From contig JACKPA010000001.1 of the NCBI GenBank assembly GCA_024233865.1, positions 310,001 to 374,000 on the forward strand: a stretch of DNA of 64,000 bases, read 5' to 3'. Numbering within the stretch: position 1 is the stretch's first letter; the number at the start of each line of letters is the position of its first letter. This document shows positions 50,817-60,325 of this stretch, in pieces. The notes beneath the pieces are model-generated. The model was not told where the DNA came from. It did no database searches and saw only the letters and a program-made list of their open reading frames with translations. The stretch is from Leptospiraceae bacterium (lineage in GTDB: Bacteria; Spirochaetota; Leptospiria; Leptospirales; Leptospiraceae). Both the position numbers and the translations under genes were made by a program.

Positions 50817-51377
50817 CTATAAACTTCCTCTAAAGACAGACAATAATATAGCCCATAATCCATATCTACGCCAAAAATAAGACGTATACATTTCGAAAGT
50901 CTTGGATTCCGAATCCAAGACAAAACTAGCAGAATCAAATATGGGTGTTCCTATACTAGGACGATTGACATTACTATAACCATAACCTTCCCAAGGAATG
51001 TTAGGAAGGAAAAACAAATATTCCTTTTTTGGTGGAACAAAATCCATAGTTTGATTTCCATTCTCATCATGGAGGTATAAAATCGCATATTTCCCGTAAG
51101 GCAAATCCGGAATTTTAATCAATATCTCCGAAGATAAATTAGCAGGTAAAATAAAGGCTGCCATTGCACTTCGAGCGTCATCAGGGAAACCCATTTTTCC
51201 ACTTTCATCAAAAACGAGAATTCTTAAAGAGCCATTTCCACTACTTAGGTCATCAATTTTTAAGATGAGTTCTCCTTTTTTATCCCTGTCAATCTTAGGC
51301 TCTACAGAGTTGCAATTTACCAATAGGAGTAGTGCAATCAATACAATTGCTTTTTGAATTGGTCTATTTTTTTTCAT
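50817..51377 (-). CDS. DUF2141 lipoprotein (cluster member 1)
   Basis: A 186-residue protein with lipobox LLVNC and the DUF2141 core LILKIDDLSSGNGSLRILVF, DLPYGKYAILYLHDENGNQT and WEGYGYSNVNR. A C-terminal hydrophobic end (YGLWAILLSVF) resembles that of member 2. Its start overlaps the stop of the upstream Ntn hydrolase gene by 14 bases, so the operon is translationally coupled. Confidence 0.88.
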   Translation of the reverse strand: MKKNRPIQKAIVLIALLLLVNCNSVEPKIDRDKKGELILKIDDLSSGNGSLRILVFDESGKMGFPDDARSAMAAFILPANLSSEILIKIPDLPYGKYAILYLHDENGNQTMDFVPPKKEYLFFLPNIPWEGYGYSNVNRPSIGTPIFDSASFVLDSESKTFEMYTSYFWRRYGLWAILLSVFRGSL

Positions 51378-52500
51378 TTGATACCTCGCATATCAACTTA
51401 TCAGGATATTCGATTAAAAACTTCTGTCCTTCAGGTGGCAATACATCACTCCAATTTCCATAGCTTAAATCAACAATTTTTTTATTGTCTTCTTTGGAAT
51501 AATTTTTAAACTTCGCATTTACATTTCCTTCTAATTTTTCATCCAGATGCAAAACTTTAACTGGTGTCTTGCAGGAAAAATCAAATGCGTTTATACTGAC
51601 TTCTCGAATAGTTGGAATTTCGTAAGTCCTAAAGCGAAATTCTTTCTTCTTTGTATTGTAGACGGTATTCCAATAAGAAGCAGGAAGAGGAGAACCAAAG
51701 TAGTGTTTGATTTTGTGAATCATGTTTGGCTTAAAGCTTACTTCATCCAATATATGAAAAGCGTATTGGTATGGATTTTTAATGGTTTGTGGCTCTAAAT
51801 TACGAATTAAGTAAGCAATTTTTGAAAACCTTTGCATAGAATCATCCGGATTTTGAATAGCTTTGTATTCTTTTCCTTTATATTTCTCAAATTCTGCTAG
51901 TGATGCCAAGTAAGGACTATTGGTGATTGCTGGTAAGGGAAGGGTTTCTTTGCTGTATGTGAGCATTCTACCATCTACAAAATCAATAATACCACATTTT
52001 TGAGTTGCATCACAAAGTAAATAGTGCAACTCAGCGGCTGTTTTAGCGATTTGAATTTTGGAAGCATTTTCTATAACCTCTTGGACGGTTGCATAATTAT
52101 CCAATTGGTACTGCATCCATTGCAATTCATTTACCGTTGGTTTTTGGTTTGGCAGAGGATATTTCCCACCGACCAACCACATTTGTTCAATTACCAATCC
52201 TTTTTCATTGATTCCTCCAGATGGAAGTTCCCTACCAAATTGGTTAAAGGTGATGCTTCCGTACTTAGATGTCCATTCTGCTGAATAACGAATGAGTTTC
52301 TTATCTGTCACGAGACCCATCTTGTGAACATTCCTTTTATTGGTAACAAGCATCCCATGACCAAAACCAAAATCATAACTTTTTCCCATAATCAAACCTT
52401 CGGGGCTCATAAACGAAAAAGTAGAACAAGCTCTTGCTGACCGGCTGGAAAAGACCGAGCATATTAGAATTAAAAGAAAAAACATGTATCTTGCTTTCAT
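51364..52500 (-). CDS. Linear amide C-N hydrolase (choloylglycine/penicillin acylase-like Ntn hydrolase)
   Basis: A 378-residue secreted protein. The signal peptide ends at SRSARA and exposes the nucleophile Cys25 (CSTFSF), as required for an N-terminal-nucleophile hydrolase of the CBAH/PVA family. Supporting motifs are MGKSYDFGFGHGML, FNQFGRELPSGGINEKGLV, and YWNTVYNTKKKEFRFRTY near the end. It may hydrolyse acyl amides such as lipid amides, acyl-homoserine lactones or penicillins outside the cytoplasm; the substrate is unknown. The ATG at 52500 fits a GAGGAA site. It heads the operon with four DUF2141 proteins. Confidence 0.88.
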   Translation of the reverse strand: MKARYMFFLLILICSVFSSRSARACSTFSFMSPEGLIMGKSYDFGFGHGMLVTNKRNVHKMGLVTDKKLIRYSAEWTSKYGSITFNQFGRELPSGGINEKGLVIEQMWLVGGKYPLPNQKPTVNELQWMQYQLDNYATVQEVIENASKIQIAKTAAELHYLLCDATQKCGIIDFVDGRMLTYSKETLPLPAITNSPYLASLAEFEKYKGKEYKAIQNPDDSMQRFSKIAYLIRNLEPQTIKNPYQYAFHILDEVSFKPNMIHKIKHYFGSPLPASYWNTVYNTKKKEFRFRTYEIPTIREVSINAFDFSCKTPVKVLHLDEKLEGNVNAKFKNYSKEDNKKIVDLSYGNWSDVLPPEGQKFLIEYPDKLICEVSNEKK

Positions 52501-52506
52501 TGCCAT

Positions 52507-52824
52507 TCCTCGTTTTTTTATTTTGGATAAATTTTACCCGATAAAATAAGTCTTGTCAAGCAATGTCAAATGAACGCTACACAGTTGGGAACAAACGCTA
52601 CACAAAAAGAACTTTACGTGTTGAAACTATTATAGAATCAAAAAGGAAATAACTTCCGTTTTTGGAACAAAAGTACTTCAGGCTTCCAGCCTGTAAAATT
52701 ACAGCCAAGATGGCTGTAGTACTTTCACTAAAACTTATACTTTACTACTTAGCTGTAATCAAAATAGTATCTTTTGCTGCTCCATAAAAAATATTGGAAA
52801 AGAAAATTTCATAAGCTAAACCAT
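52507..52824. other. Non-coding stretch with hairpin repeat and copied gene fragment
   Basis: It holds a paired-hairpin block at about 52677-52724 (CAGGCTTCCAGCCTG then ACAGCCAAGATGGCTGT). At 52751-52811 it holds a degraded copy of 55064-55125 from inside the LytTR gene (GCTGTAATCAAAA, GTATCTTTT, ATATTGGAAAAGAAAA). No open frame of note. Confidence 0.6.
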
Positions 52825-54546
52825 TCACAAATAAGCCGTTTTTCCCAAAAATACTATTGGTACTTTGATGATATTTACCACCTTATGCTCTATCAACTCT
52901 TTGTAGTACTGATTTTCTTCGATTTGAGCCAAAGCTGATTTCAACTCTTTCTCTATCCTTTCTTTCCGCCTTTTCTCGGATTCTCGTTTCTTCTTCTCAA
53001 TTTTTTTGATTTCTATGACAACTCCGTTTTTGGTCTTGTCATGTGGTATCATCAAAATGTCATACCTACCTTCTCCGCTTTCCCTGTTGGATCGTATGAT
53101 ATAGTCATCACTTAAAATAGCCAGCAGACCCAAAACGTAAGAATGATACACTTTCTCCGGTTGGTGAGTAGCCCGTAGGGCGTATCGAACCACCGGTTCG
53201 TTTTCCGTATCATAGTAGCTGAATGTGTCTCCTATGATCTTTTTAAATCCCTCTGCAAACTTTTCTAATTGATTTGTTACTAAGTCATTGGCAGTATCTT
53301 CTAGCAATTTCTTAAGGATTTTCACTTCGACTTCAAACCAATCTAAGATGATATTTTGGAACACAAACTTGATCTCATAATTGGGAATCCTCAATTCGTA
53401 TCGGACTATGCCCAACTTCTTGCCGATTGTCAAATAACCGCTAAACAACATCAGTGTCCAAATAAGTTCTTTTTTTGCATCCATGTCTGTAAAAACGAAG
53501 TTCTCATAAATATCTTTTACAATGGGTTCGTTATTAATGAGTTGCAAGATAAGCTCCCTTGAATCGGTAGCATCTTTGTGCTTGATACTTTCTTTTAACA
53601 AATCATCCGAACTTGTATTCACCCAGTAAGGCTTGAAACCATCCTGGTATTCCACAATGTAATTGAGTATAGACCAAGGATTGTATATATCGGTAGTATT
53701 CCCAATGTTATAACCATCATACCATTTCTTGATTTCCTCGTATTCCGTTGGGACTTGTAAATCCATGATAATTTGTTTCACTTCCGATTCAATGAAGCCG
53801 AATTTATCCGAAAAGCGATTGTCCAAGACGGTATATACACCTAAATTGTTTAAACCGGAGAAGATGCTTTCTCTGGAAATTTGGAGTATTCCCGTAATTG
53901 CGCCTTTGTAGAGGTAGAGATTATCTTTGAAAGCACCGCTGAGGAGGTTTCTCATAAAGGGAACTACATCGTCATAGTATCTGTTGTAACCGGATTGGAT
54001 AGGAGTGTCATATTCGTCTACGAGGATGACAACTTTTTCCTTGTGGTAGCGATGCAAATATTCGCTGAGTTGTCTTAAGCTGTTTCCATATTTCGCTATA
54101 TCAGCTTTTTCATTCAAAATAGTATTGAAATCATTTTTTTCATGTTGTTTAAGTAAATTTCCTTCTAATAAATAATCGTTTTTTGAATATATTTTTACTA
54201 TTTCTGCAACTATGTACTTATAAACTACTTCCCATGTATTTGCTTTTGCATCTTTGAAGGTTAGATAGATTACGGGATATTTTCCCCGTTTTTCCCGTAT
54301 TTCTGCTTCCGTTTTCCAGATATCCAGATTCATGAATAACTTCTCGTTTTCCGGTTTTCCGTTTTCAAAGAAATATTTGAGCATCAGTAGATTCATTGTT
54401 TTTCCGAATCTGCGGGGTCTTGGTATGAGTAATACCTGCTTTTGTGTGTCAATCACTTCTTGGATCAAAAGAGATTTGTCCACATAGTAGTTGTTGTTTT
54501 CGATAATACTTTTGAAGTCCGAATTCCCAATATCCAGTTTTTTCAT
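52825..54546 (-). CDS. AAA-ATPase-like/PDDEXK_9 family protein
   Basis: A 573-residue protein of the AAA-ATPase_like plus PD-(D/E)XK_9 type. Its start (SDFKSIIENNNYYVDKSLLI) precedes Walker A PRPRRFGKT, VVILVDEYDTP (Walker B), FGFIESEVK, WYDGYNIG...YNPWSILN and YWVNTSSDDLL. The C-terminal nuclease domain has SNRESGEGRYDILMIP then GVVIEIKK (E-x-K). The family is widespread in bacteroidetes and spirochaetes with unknown role. A 36-38 bp palindromic element is present in frame at 53157-53194. A broken paralogue lies at 36435-36669. Confidence 0.92.
   Translation of the reverse strand: MKKLDIGNSDFKSIIENNNYYVDKSLLIQEVIDTQKQVLLIPRPRRFGKTMNLLMLKYFFENGKPENEKLFMNLDIWKTEAEIREKRGKYPVIYLTFKDAKANTWEVVYKYIVAEIVKIYSKNDYLLEGNLLKQHEKNDFNTILNEKADIAKYGNSLRQLSEYLHRYHKEKVVILVDEYDTPIQSGYNRYYDDVVPFMRNLLSGAFKDNLYLYKGAITGILQISRESIFSGLNNLGVYTVLDNRFSDKFGFIESEVKQIIMDLQVPTEYEEIKKWYDGYNIGNTTDIYNPWSILNYIVEYQDGFKPYWVNTSSDDLLKESIKHKDATDSRELILQLINNEPIVKDIYENFVFTDMDAKKELIWTLMLFSGYLTIGKKLGIVRYELRIPNYEIKFVFQNIILDWFEVEVKILKKLLEDTANDLVTNQLEKFAEGFKKIIGDTFSYYDTENEPVVRYALRATHQPEKVYHSYVLGLLAILSDDYIIRSNRESGEGRYDILMIPHDKTKNGVVIEIKKIEKKKRESEKRRKERIEKELKSALAQIEENQYYKELIEHKVVNIIKVPIVFLGKTAYL
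53157..53194. repeat. Palindromic element inserted in frame in ATPase/nuclease gene (copy 2)
   Basis: CCGGTTGGTGAGT, AGCCCGTAGGGC, GTATCGAACCACC: the same element as 21020-21057 apart from the hairpin loop. On the gene strand it reads VVRYALRATHQP between the DTENEP and EKVYHSYVLG segments, where from memory related proteins pass directly from a DT segment to a PE-x-VYH segment. The frame is preserved because the insertion equals 12 codons. Confidence 0.8.
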
Positions 54547-54577
54547 AGATAAAAGATGCCTGTAAATAACAAAGAAC

Positions 54578-55456
54578 TCAAGGAGTTATTTCATGGTTTG
54601 TTTCAATTCCCATTTTGAATTTTAGAATAGGAGCGTATTTTCTGCCAACAGGTAAATTGGTTTCATCATCATCTCGCAAAAAAGCGATATAGCTTCCACC
54701 CATAAAATATTGAATATGGGATATTTTTGGAAAATTAATAATAAAACTCTTGTGAATTCTAATAAATTGTTCGGATGGTAATTTGTTTTCGATCTCTTTC
54801 AAAAGGAGGTTTACAGCATAATCCCTGCTTTTGGTATGAACCACAGAAGTTCGAGAGTGAGAAGAGATATAGAGAATTTCTTTGTAGGGGATTAGGTAAT
54901 GATTTTCCTTTTCTTTCAGGGAAAATCCGGGAGGTTTGTTCTGTTTTTTTGTGTCTTTGGGTGGATTTGCTTCCTTTTCAATATCCATATTTTTGATAAT
55001 TGTATTCAACTCCCTTTTTTCATATTCAAGATATTCTAAGCGACTTGTAATAACAGTAATGGTAGCCGTAATCAAAACCGTATCTTTTACGGCTACATAA
55101 AAATTATTGGAAAAGAAAACTTCTTTCAATGGATATTGAAGTATCCATGCTTGCAGAAAAGCAACCAAAGTTATTCCCGGTAAAGTCATCATAAGAGTAA
55201 TGGGCAAAACAAGAAAAAGCAAATTGATATATGGTCTTGGCAATAAAAGTTTGGAACTCATATAACCGGAGTATGCACAAAGGGACGATATGGTGTGAAA
55301 AGAAAATTGAATGAGAATAAAATCTCTAAACGGCAAAAAACTTATCCCGTCTTTTGAAATTTTAATCCCAAAAAGATAAATTAAAAAAGCTATAATTGTG
55401 TTGATGCAAAACCATTTAAAAGGTTTTGTTTTGAATATACTTATTTTATTTGACAT
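54578..55456 (-). CDS. Membrane-bound LytTR DNA-binding regulator
   Basis: A 292-residue protein. Four hydrophobic helices lie in the first 155 residues (FCINTIIAFLIYLFG; FHTISSLCAYSGYM; INLLFLVLPITLMMTLPGIT; AVKDTVLITATITVI). A linker follows, then a C-terminal LytTR domain with PYKEILYISSHSRTSVVHT, FIRIHKSFIINFPKI and LPVGRKYAPIL. It probably links a membrane signal to transcription without a separate kinase. A piece of its coding sequence is copied at 52751-52811. Confidence 0.88.
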   Translation of the reverse strand: MSNKISIFKTKPFKWFCINTIIAFLIYLFGIKISKDGISFLPFRDFILIQFSFHTISSLCAYSGYMSSKLLLPRPYINLLFLVLPITLMMTLPGITLVAFLQAWILQYPLKEVFFSNNFYVAVKDTVLITATITVITSRLEYLEYEKRELNTIIKNMDIEKEANPPKDTKKQNKPPGFSLKEKENHYLIPYKEILYISSHSRTSVVHTKSRDYAVNLLLKEIENKLPSEQFIRIHKSFIINFPKISHIQYFMGGSYIAFLRDDDETNLPVGRKYAPILKFKMGIETNHEITP

Positions 55457-55756
55457 CTTTTATTTGTTATATAGGAAAGTGCGTTTCTCCGGCATAAAGC
55501 CAATCCCCAAAACCCCTGCCATAGCTAACTATTTTTTATGGTGCTCTGCTCCTTGGTCTAGCTTTTTTATATAGGAAGACTCATGTATCCCTGGTGATGC
55601 ACCAAAAACGATGAAAATAGTCTTAACCATAGTCGCTTGATTCTATTTTCGAAGGAATTTGTAGAGGAATTTTTTTTTCATAGAGAGTATAAGATTCATC
55701 CAAAAGGCATTTTTTGTGCAATTACATTTTCATTTTGTAGTATTACAAAATAAAAT
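55457..55756. other. Mosaic of copied fragments between lytTR and coaC
   Basis: Within 300 bases lie: a TTATATAGGAAA tip of the 132-bp repeat (55467-55478); 44 bases of the TPR-like gene (55484-55527, matching 46488-46531); another TTATATAGGAAG tip (55567-55578); an inverted copy of 22708-22748 (55580-55621); and the symporter leader with its first codons (55656-55733, matching 34325-34403). No intact gene. Confidence 0.75.
55656..55733 (-). pseudogene. Leader and first codons of the symporter gene (copy)
   Basis: These bases match 34325-34403 with a few substitutions and a short deletion. On the minus strand they encode MNLILSMKKKFLYKFLRK and a stop, against MILTLSMKKKIPLQIKI in the working gene. 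It is a copied gene start with no body. Confidence 0.75.
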
Positions 55757-56290
55757 TTACGAAACAATCTTCATCACTTGTTCAAGAATCTTGTTTTGAA
55801 TGGTTAAAACGTCAGCCATTTTTCCATAACCTTCATCACCACAAACCACTTCTCCATAGGCTGGTTCAACCACTATAACTCCATCACGTTTTAAAGTTTC
55901 CAAATTTCTTTGGACAGCTTTTTGAGAATACATTCCAGGATTCATAGAAGGAGCTATAATAACAGGACAAGTTGCAGCAAGATAAGTAGAAGTTACGAGG
56001 TCATCAGCAATACCATTTGCCATTTTTCCGATAATATTAGCTGAAGCCGGAACAACCGCCATAACGGAAGCCATGTTCTTAAGGTCTATATGAGCCATTC
56101 CAACATCAAATTCTTCTGTTCGGACAGGCTTTCCAGTAAGAGCCTCAAAGGTAATTTTTCCCACAAAATGGGTGGCATTTTTTGTCATTATTACACAAAC
56201 GGAATATCCTTGCTTTGTTAGATTTCGAACTAACTCGCATGTCTTATAAGCTGCTATACTTCCACTAACCGCTATTAAAATTTCTTTCAT
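55757..56290 (-). CDS. coaC: Phosphopantothenoylcysteine decarboxylase (CoaC type)
   Basis: A 177-residue flavoprotein that decarboxylates phosphopantothenoylcysteine in coenzyme A synthesis. It has the N-terminal ILIAVSGSIAAYKTCEL, catalytic His67 in MAHIDL, the FMN-binding ASANIIGKMANGIADDLVT and the substrate clamp PSMNPGMY (114-121). EPAYGEVVCGDEGYGKM contains the conserved Cys. It matches only the CoaC half of the usual CoaBC fusion, so the CoaB synthetase must be encoded elsewhere. It lies 2 bases from the upstream CorC/HlyC-type gene and is likely co-transcribed. Confidence 0.93.
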   Translation of the reverse strand: MKEILIAVSGSIAAYKTCELVRNLTKQGYSVCVIMTKNATHFVGKITFEALTGKPVRTEEFDVGMAHIDLKNMASVMAVVPASANIIGKMANGIADDLVTSTYLAATCPVIIAPSMNPGMYSQKAVQRNLETLKRDGVIVVEPAYGEVVCGDEGYGKMADVLTIQNKILEQVMKIVS

Positions 56291-56292
56291 TT

Positions 56293-57633
56293 TTAAATGA
56301 GAACGTCCTTCATTATGTTTTGCATGCTTTCTTTATTAGAATCAAACTTGACATTGACGATTTTGTTTCCTTCCATTTTATAAATCGTCAGAACTCCGTT
56401 GGAAATTTCAATGGAACTACCTTCTATCGGTATGTCGCCATGTTTTTCTAAAAAGAAACCTGCTATTGTTCGAACGTCCTTGTATTCATCTAAATTCTCA
56501 CCGTCCAATATTTCTTTCAATTCGTTAAGCTCAGCTTCTCCGTCTATAATAAAGCCTGTTTTAATGGTTTGGATATGGTTATCATCTTCATCGTCTTTTT
56601 CATCTTTGATTGGTCCGAAAATCTCTTCTAGTATATCGTCTAGGGTCAATAAGCCGGATACTCCCCCATACTCATCAACAACTATAGCAAGATGCTGCTT
56701 GGCTGTTCTTAACTTTTGAAGAACCTTTTCAATGGATAAAGATTCCGGTACGAAAACAGGAGTTTGAGTTAATGTAGTAATTTTTTCATCTTTGTCTCGA
56801 TCCGGATTTGCCATCCATTCTATATAAGACTGAACGTGAATAATTCCTATAATTTTATCTATTGTTTTATCATACACAGGGTATCTAGAAAAATTATGTT
56901 CGGCTATCAAAGGTAAAATTTCTTCAATTTTTTCCTCCATCGAAATTCCAACAATACTCAAACGATGAGTCATAACGTCATGAGCTTCTCTTTCTGCAAA
57001 TTCAAACGTGTTTTGAATAATTTTGAATTCAGCATTATCAATTCGTCCTAACTTATTGTGCTCTTCTAAAATAATCATAAGCTCTTCCGCCGTATGAAGA
57101 AATTTATGACTTATATCATTGATCTGAAGTCCTTTCAAAATCTTGTTTGTGATTGCGTTCATGAAATATGTAATCGGATAAAATAGATAATAAAAAAACA
57201 ACAATGGAACTGATGATCGCAAAGCAACTTTTTCCGAGCTAACAATAGAGATAGATTTAGGAACTAATTCGCCAAAAATTATATGCAAGAAAGTAATTAA
57301 TACAAAGGAAATTGTAATGGACAGACTATGCAAATCTAATTCTATCATGGGAAAATTGAAGAGCTTTAAAACTTGCATTAAAGATTCAGCAACGTATTTT
57401 TCACCTAACCAACCAAGCAATAAACTTGCAATGGTAATGCCGACTTGACAAGTAGACAACATATCATTCAATTTATCAATTACTCTTTTGGTTATAATTG
57501 CAAAAGGTTTGTTTTCCTTGATTAATTCCTCTATCCTGGTAGGACGAATTGAAACCATAGCAAACTCAGCAGCAACAAAAAAGCCATTAACTAAAACTAG
57601 TGCAATTATTATAAAAAATTCAAAAATACCCAT
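56293..57633 (-). CDS. CNNM/CBS/CorC_HlyC domain membrane protein (hemolysin-family transporter-associated)
   Basis: A 446-residue protein. It has an N-terminal CNNM (DUF21) membrane domain with about four helices (GFFVAAEFAMVSIRPTRIEE, ISFVLITFLHIIFGELVPKS), two CBS domains (about 205-340, with DVMTHRLSIVGI and HLAIVVDEYGGVSGLLTLDD), and a C-terminal CorC_HlyC domain (about 355-435). The LPxS-like GELVPKSI and the DEYGG motif are typical. It is thought to take part in magnesium or cobalt efflux; the hemolysin name is historical. It precedes coaC by 2 bases. Confidence 0.93.
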   Translation of the reverse strand: MGIFEFFIIIALVLVNGFFVAAEFAMVSIRPTRIEELIKENKPFAIITKRVIDKLNDMLSTCQVGITIASLLLGWLGEKYVAESLMQVLKLFNFPMIELDLHSLSITISFVLITFLHIIFGELVPKSISIVSSEKVALRSSVPLLFFYYLFYPITYFMNAITNKILKGLQINDISHKFLHTAEELMIILEEHNKLGRIDNAEFKIIQNTFEFAEREAHDVMTHRLSIVGISMEEKIEEILPLIAEHNFSRYPVYDKTIDKIIGIIHVQSYIEWMANPDRDKDEKITTLTQTPVFVPESLSIEKVLQKLRTAKQHLAIVVDEYGGVSGLLTLDDILEEIFGPIKDEKDDEDDNHIQTIKTGFIIDGEAELNELKEILDGENLDEYKDVRTIAGFFLEKHGDIPIEGSSIEISNGVLTIYKMEGNKIVNVKFDSNKESMQNIMKDVLI

Positions 57634-57694
57634 TTAACGTAGATACAACGACCTAATAGTAAATTTATTCACAATCAATATAAATTTTTTCGAC

Positions 57695-60325
57695 TCAAAG
57701 TACATTTCTTACCAGAACTAAAGAATGAATATTTAGGATCTTAAATTCTTTTTGAATTTTATCAATGTCTTTAGATGAATTGATTGGCTGAGAAAGTAAG
57801 TTTATCAAGCTTCTATCTTGCCAATTTACATTGTCCAAGTAGTATAAGGTATTTACACCTTTTTTCATCCAAAACTCACTCCAAAAATAATATTCTACCG
57901 AAATATCATCTAAAGTTGATTTGCTAAATACATTGTTTGTGAATAGTACCGATTCCGGAGTAATTCTTAACCCAACTCTTCTGAACATTTTTTGAAAAGA
58001 TAGCTCTGAATTGCTTGGACATCTCCATTTATAATCTAATATATTTTTGGAGTTCGTATTTAGCTTTACCGAAGAGAAATCCCATGTCACATTCCCTTGA
58101 TCGTAAATCGTCTTTTTTCCTTCAAAGTATTCTGTTGGTCGATAGGTTACACCTTCTATTTTTTGAGTATCGTTATTACATTTTACCGATACTACTTGGT
58201 TTTCTTTATTGTTGGGAAGTTTTTTTTGGAAATAATAAAATAATCTTAAACTCAAATTTTGGCTTGCTTTCAAATACTGGTAGAGGTCTACACCTATAGG
58301 ATTCATATAGATTTGAACATTCTTTGTACTACTCAAGAAATCAATAGAGTTATAAACACTTCTATAATAATCCGGACTACCAAATTCAGAGGCATCATAA
58401 ATTTTTAAATTCCATTTTTGTTTATAAGATTGGGGATCATAAGAAAAAATATAAATTCGATTCTCGTGGAATAAACCGGCAATAAAAGGGTCTGACACTT
58501 TTTCTAACACAGAAGTATCAAAGGAATGATAAAGCTCATCTAATTTGGAGCCTATCTTGTCTCTAAGCTTATACCAGCTCCCGATATAATGGTTTGAATC
58601 CTCTTTTAACTGAAACCCTTTATATAACTTAATTCGGTTATGAACTACTGGAATCTGGGCAATGCTTCGATTGTTAATTATGGTCATTCGTGCGTTTTTT
58701 TGCTGGTAGCTATACATCATCTCCAAAAGCTTGGGATAATTACCACGATCTATGAAATAAGAAACCATGTCCTGAAAAAAAGATGCTTCATTAAATCTTG
58801 AATCTATGTAATTTCTAAGTGTAAAAATATCATCGTTCCTTCCTTCTTTTTTTAGGATAGACCATATAGAAGAATACATACTATCAGCAGAAAAATTTTT
58901 GCTTGTCCCTCTACGAGAGACCAATAGACCATATTCTCGTATCCATTCGACTGTAAAAGAGGGATCAGAATCTCCTAAAATACCATAACTCTTGGTAAAT
59001 TGAATCACCGCTTTTCGATAATTTTTACCTAAGACATGACAAAAGCCATTCATCAGAGTTGCCGCATACTCAATTCTCTTCCAACCCCTGCTTTGAGCAA
59101 TATAAATGATTTCCTCTGAAATCTTTTCTGCTGTATCCGGTTTATCGTCCATCAAAATATGAGCAATTCTTAAGCGAAGAAATAGATCATCTTCAGTAAC
59201 TTCTTTTTGTGTTTTGATGGAATCCAAAGCGTTAACTGCATTGAGAGACGATTTGGACTGCCAAATAAGAACAGAAACCAAATCTCGAAGCCCGTTAATT
59301 GTTAGCGGTTCTCCAAAAAAGGGATTCACCAAATTGTGGCTCCAAGAATTTATATCAAGAGATAGGTAATACGATAGGGCAGATTTATAATCTTTTTTAA
59401 AATAAGCTATGGCTCCTAACTTTAACAAAATGTTATTTTTGGTATGGGGACTTGCATTTAATCTGTCTACAATAAGGCGAAGGGTTGTATTGGCTCCGTC
59501 CAAATCATCAACCAAAAGCTGGTAATAAGCGAGCCTTTCATAAGACTTTACATTAAATTGATATAGATTTTCCGATTGGAGCAACATTTTTTGAAAATAA
59601 CCTGCCTCATTGGCAAATCCCAAAGAAGCCATTTTAATTGGCAGTTCAGGAGCAATTCTACTAAAAAAATAAATATAAAACAAGTCTGATTCTTCGGAAA
59701 AGGAAGCAACAGCTTTATCGATAAGCATGTAATCGTAATAAATATTATTGCTCAAGATACTGAGGTCTTCCATTTGTTCCACTAATTTTAAAACTTTACA
59801 AAGAGAATAATACGGTTTTGTTCTCCTACAAGTTGTTTTTCTTAAAGAAGTTGCGCTTTCTTCCGAAAGTGTCTTGTTTTGACCAGCTAATTCCAGAAGG
59901 GAACTTGCGAGCAAAGCGTTGTAAAGGTTACTTTCCTGCTCTAAATATTTGTTAATAATTTCTTCTGCTAGGTTAAAGTCTTTTTTGTAGGTATGCCAAA
60001 AAAAGTCAATAATGCTTACGGCAAGATCATGATCATGAATAGAAGAAAGACGAGTCTTTAGTTCTTCAACCTTGGTCTTATCTCCCTTGGCAATATAATG
60101 TTCACTAACATACAATATATAATCAATATTCTTGTAATTATTTATAGTTGGTATATTTATCTGAAATCGGCTATCAAAAACCTTTTTCCCACTCACATAT
60201 AATTCCGAGTAGTTTGAATACGTTTCCCAGCCTGTATATGGAACTGAATATATAGCAGAAGATCCAACAAATCCCAAAAAAATACAAAAAAGTTTAAAAA
60301 AAGAAATTAAGCCTCTTTTCTTCAT
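57695..60325 (-). CDS. Large exported TPR-type protein
   Basis: An 876-residue protein with an N-terminal signal segment (LISFFKLFCIFLGFVGSSAI). Helical repeats run from about residues 60-580 and include TPR-like units (NILLKLGAIAYFKKDYKSAL, FCHVLGKNYRKAVIQFTKSY). The last 250 residues are mixed alpha/beta, with FIAGLFHENRIYIFSYDP and NVQIYMNPIGVDLY, and recall CHAT-like C-terminal domains. I do not see the catalytic His-Cys pair clearly. It is probably a periplasmic or outer-membrane-facing scaffold. It stands alone between the CorC-type gene and the flaA cluster. Confidence 0.75.
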   Translation of the reverse strand: MKKRGLISFFKLFCIFLGFVGSSAIYSVPYTGWETYSNYSELYVSGKKVFDSRFQINIPTINNYKNIDYILYVSEHYIAKGDKTKVEELKTRLSSIHDHDLAVSIIDFFWHTYKKDFNLAEEIINKYLEQESNLYNALLASSLLELAGQNKTLSEESATSLRKTTCRRTKPYYSLCKVLKLVEQMEDLSILSNNIYYDYMLIDKAVASFSEESDLFYIYFFSRIAPELPIKMASLGFANEAGYFQKMLLQSENLYQFNVKSYERLAYYQLLVDDLDGANTTLRLIVDRLNASPHTKNNILLKLGAIAYFKKDYKSALSYYLSLDINSWSHNLVNPFFGEPLTINGLRDLVSVLIWQSKSSLNAVNALDSIKTQKEVTEDDLFLRLRIAHILMDDKPDTAEKISEEIIYIAQSRGWKRIEYAATLMNGFCHVLGKNYRKAVIQFTKSYGILGDSDPSFTVEWIREYGLLVSRRGTSKNFSADSMYSSIWSILKKEGRNDDIFTLRNYIDSRFNEASFFQDMVSYFIDRGNYPKLLEMMYSYQQKNARMTIINNRSIAQIPVVHNRIKLYKGFQLKEDSNHYIGSWYKLRDKIGSKLDELYHSFDTSVLEKVSDPFIAGLFHENRIYIFSYDPQSYKQKWNLKIYDASEFGSPDYYRSVYNSIDFLSSTKNVQIYMNPIGVDLYQYLKASQNLSLRLFYYFQKKLPNNKENQVVSVKCNNDTQKIEGVTYRPTEYFEGKKTIYDQGNVTWDFSSVKLNTNSKNILDYKWRCPSNSELSFQKMFRRVGLRITPESVLFTNNVFSKSTLDDISVEYYFWSEFWMKKGVNTLYYLDNVNWQDRSLINLLSQPINSSKDIDKIQKEFKILNIHSLVLVRNVL

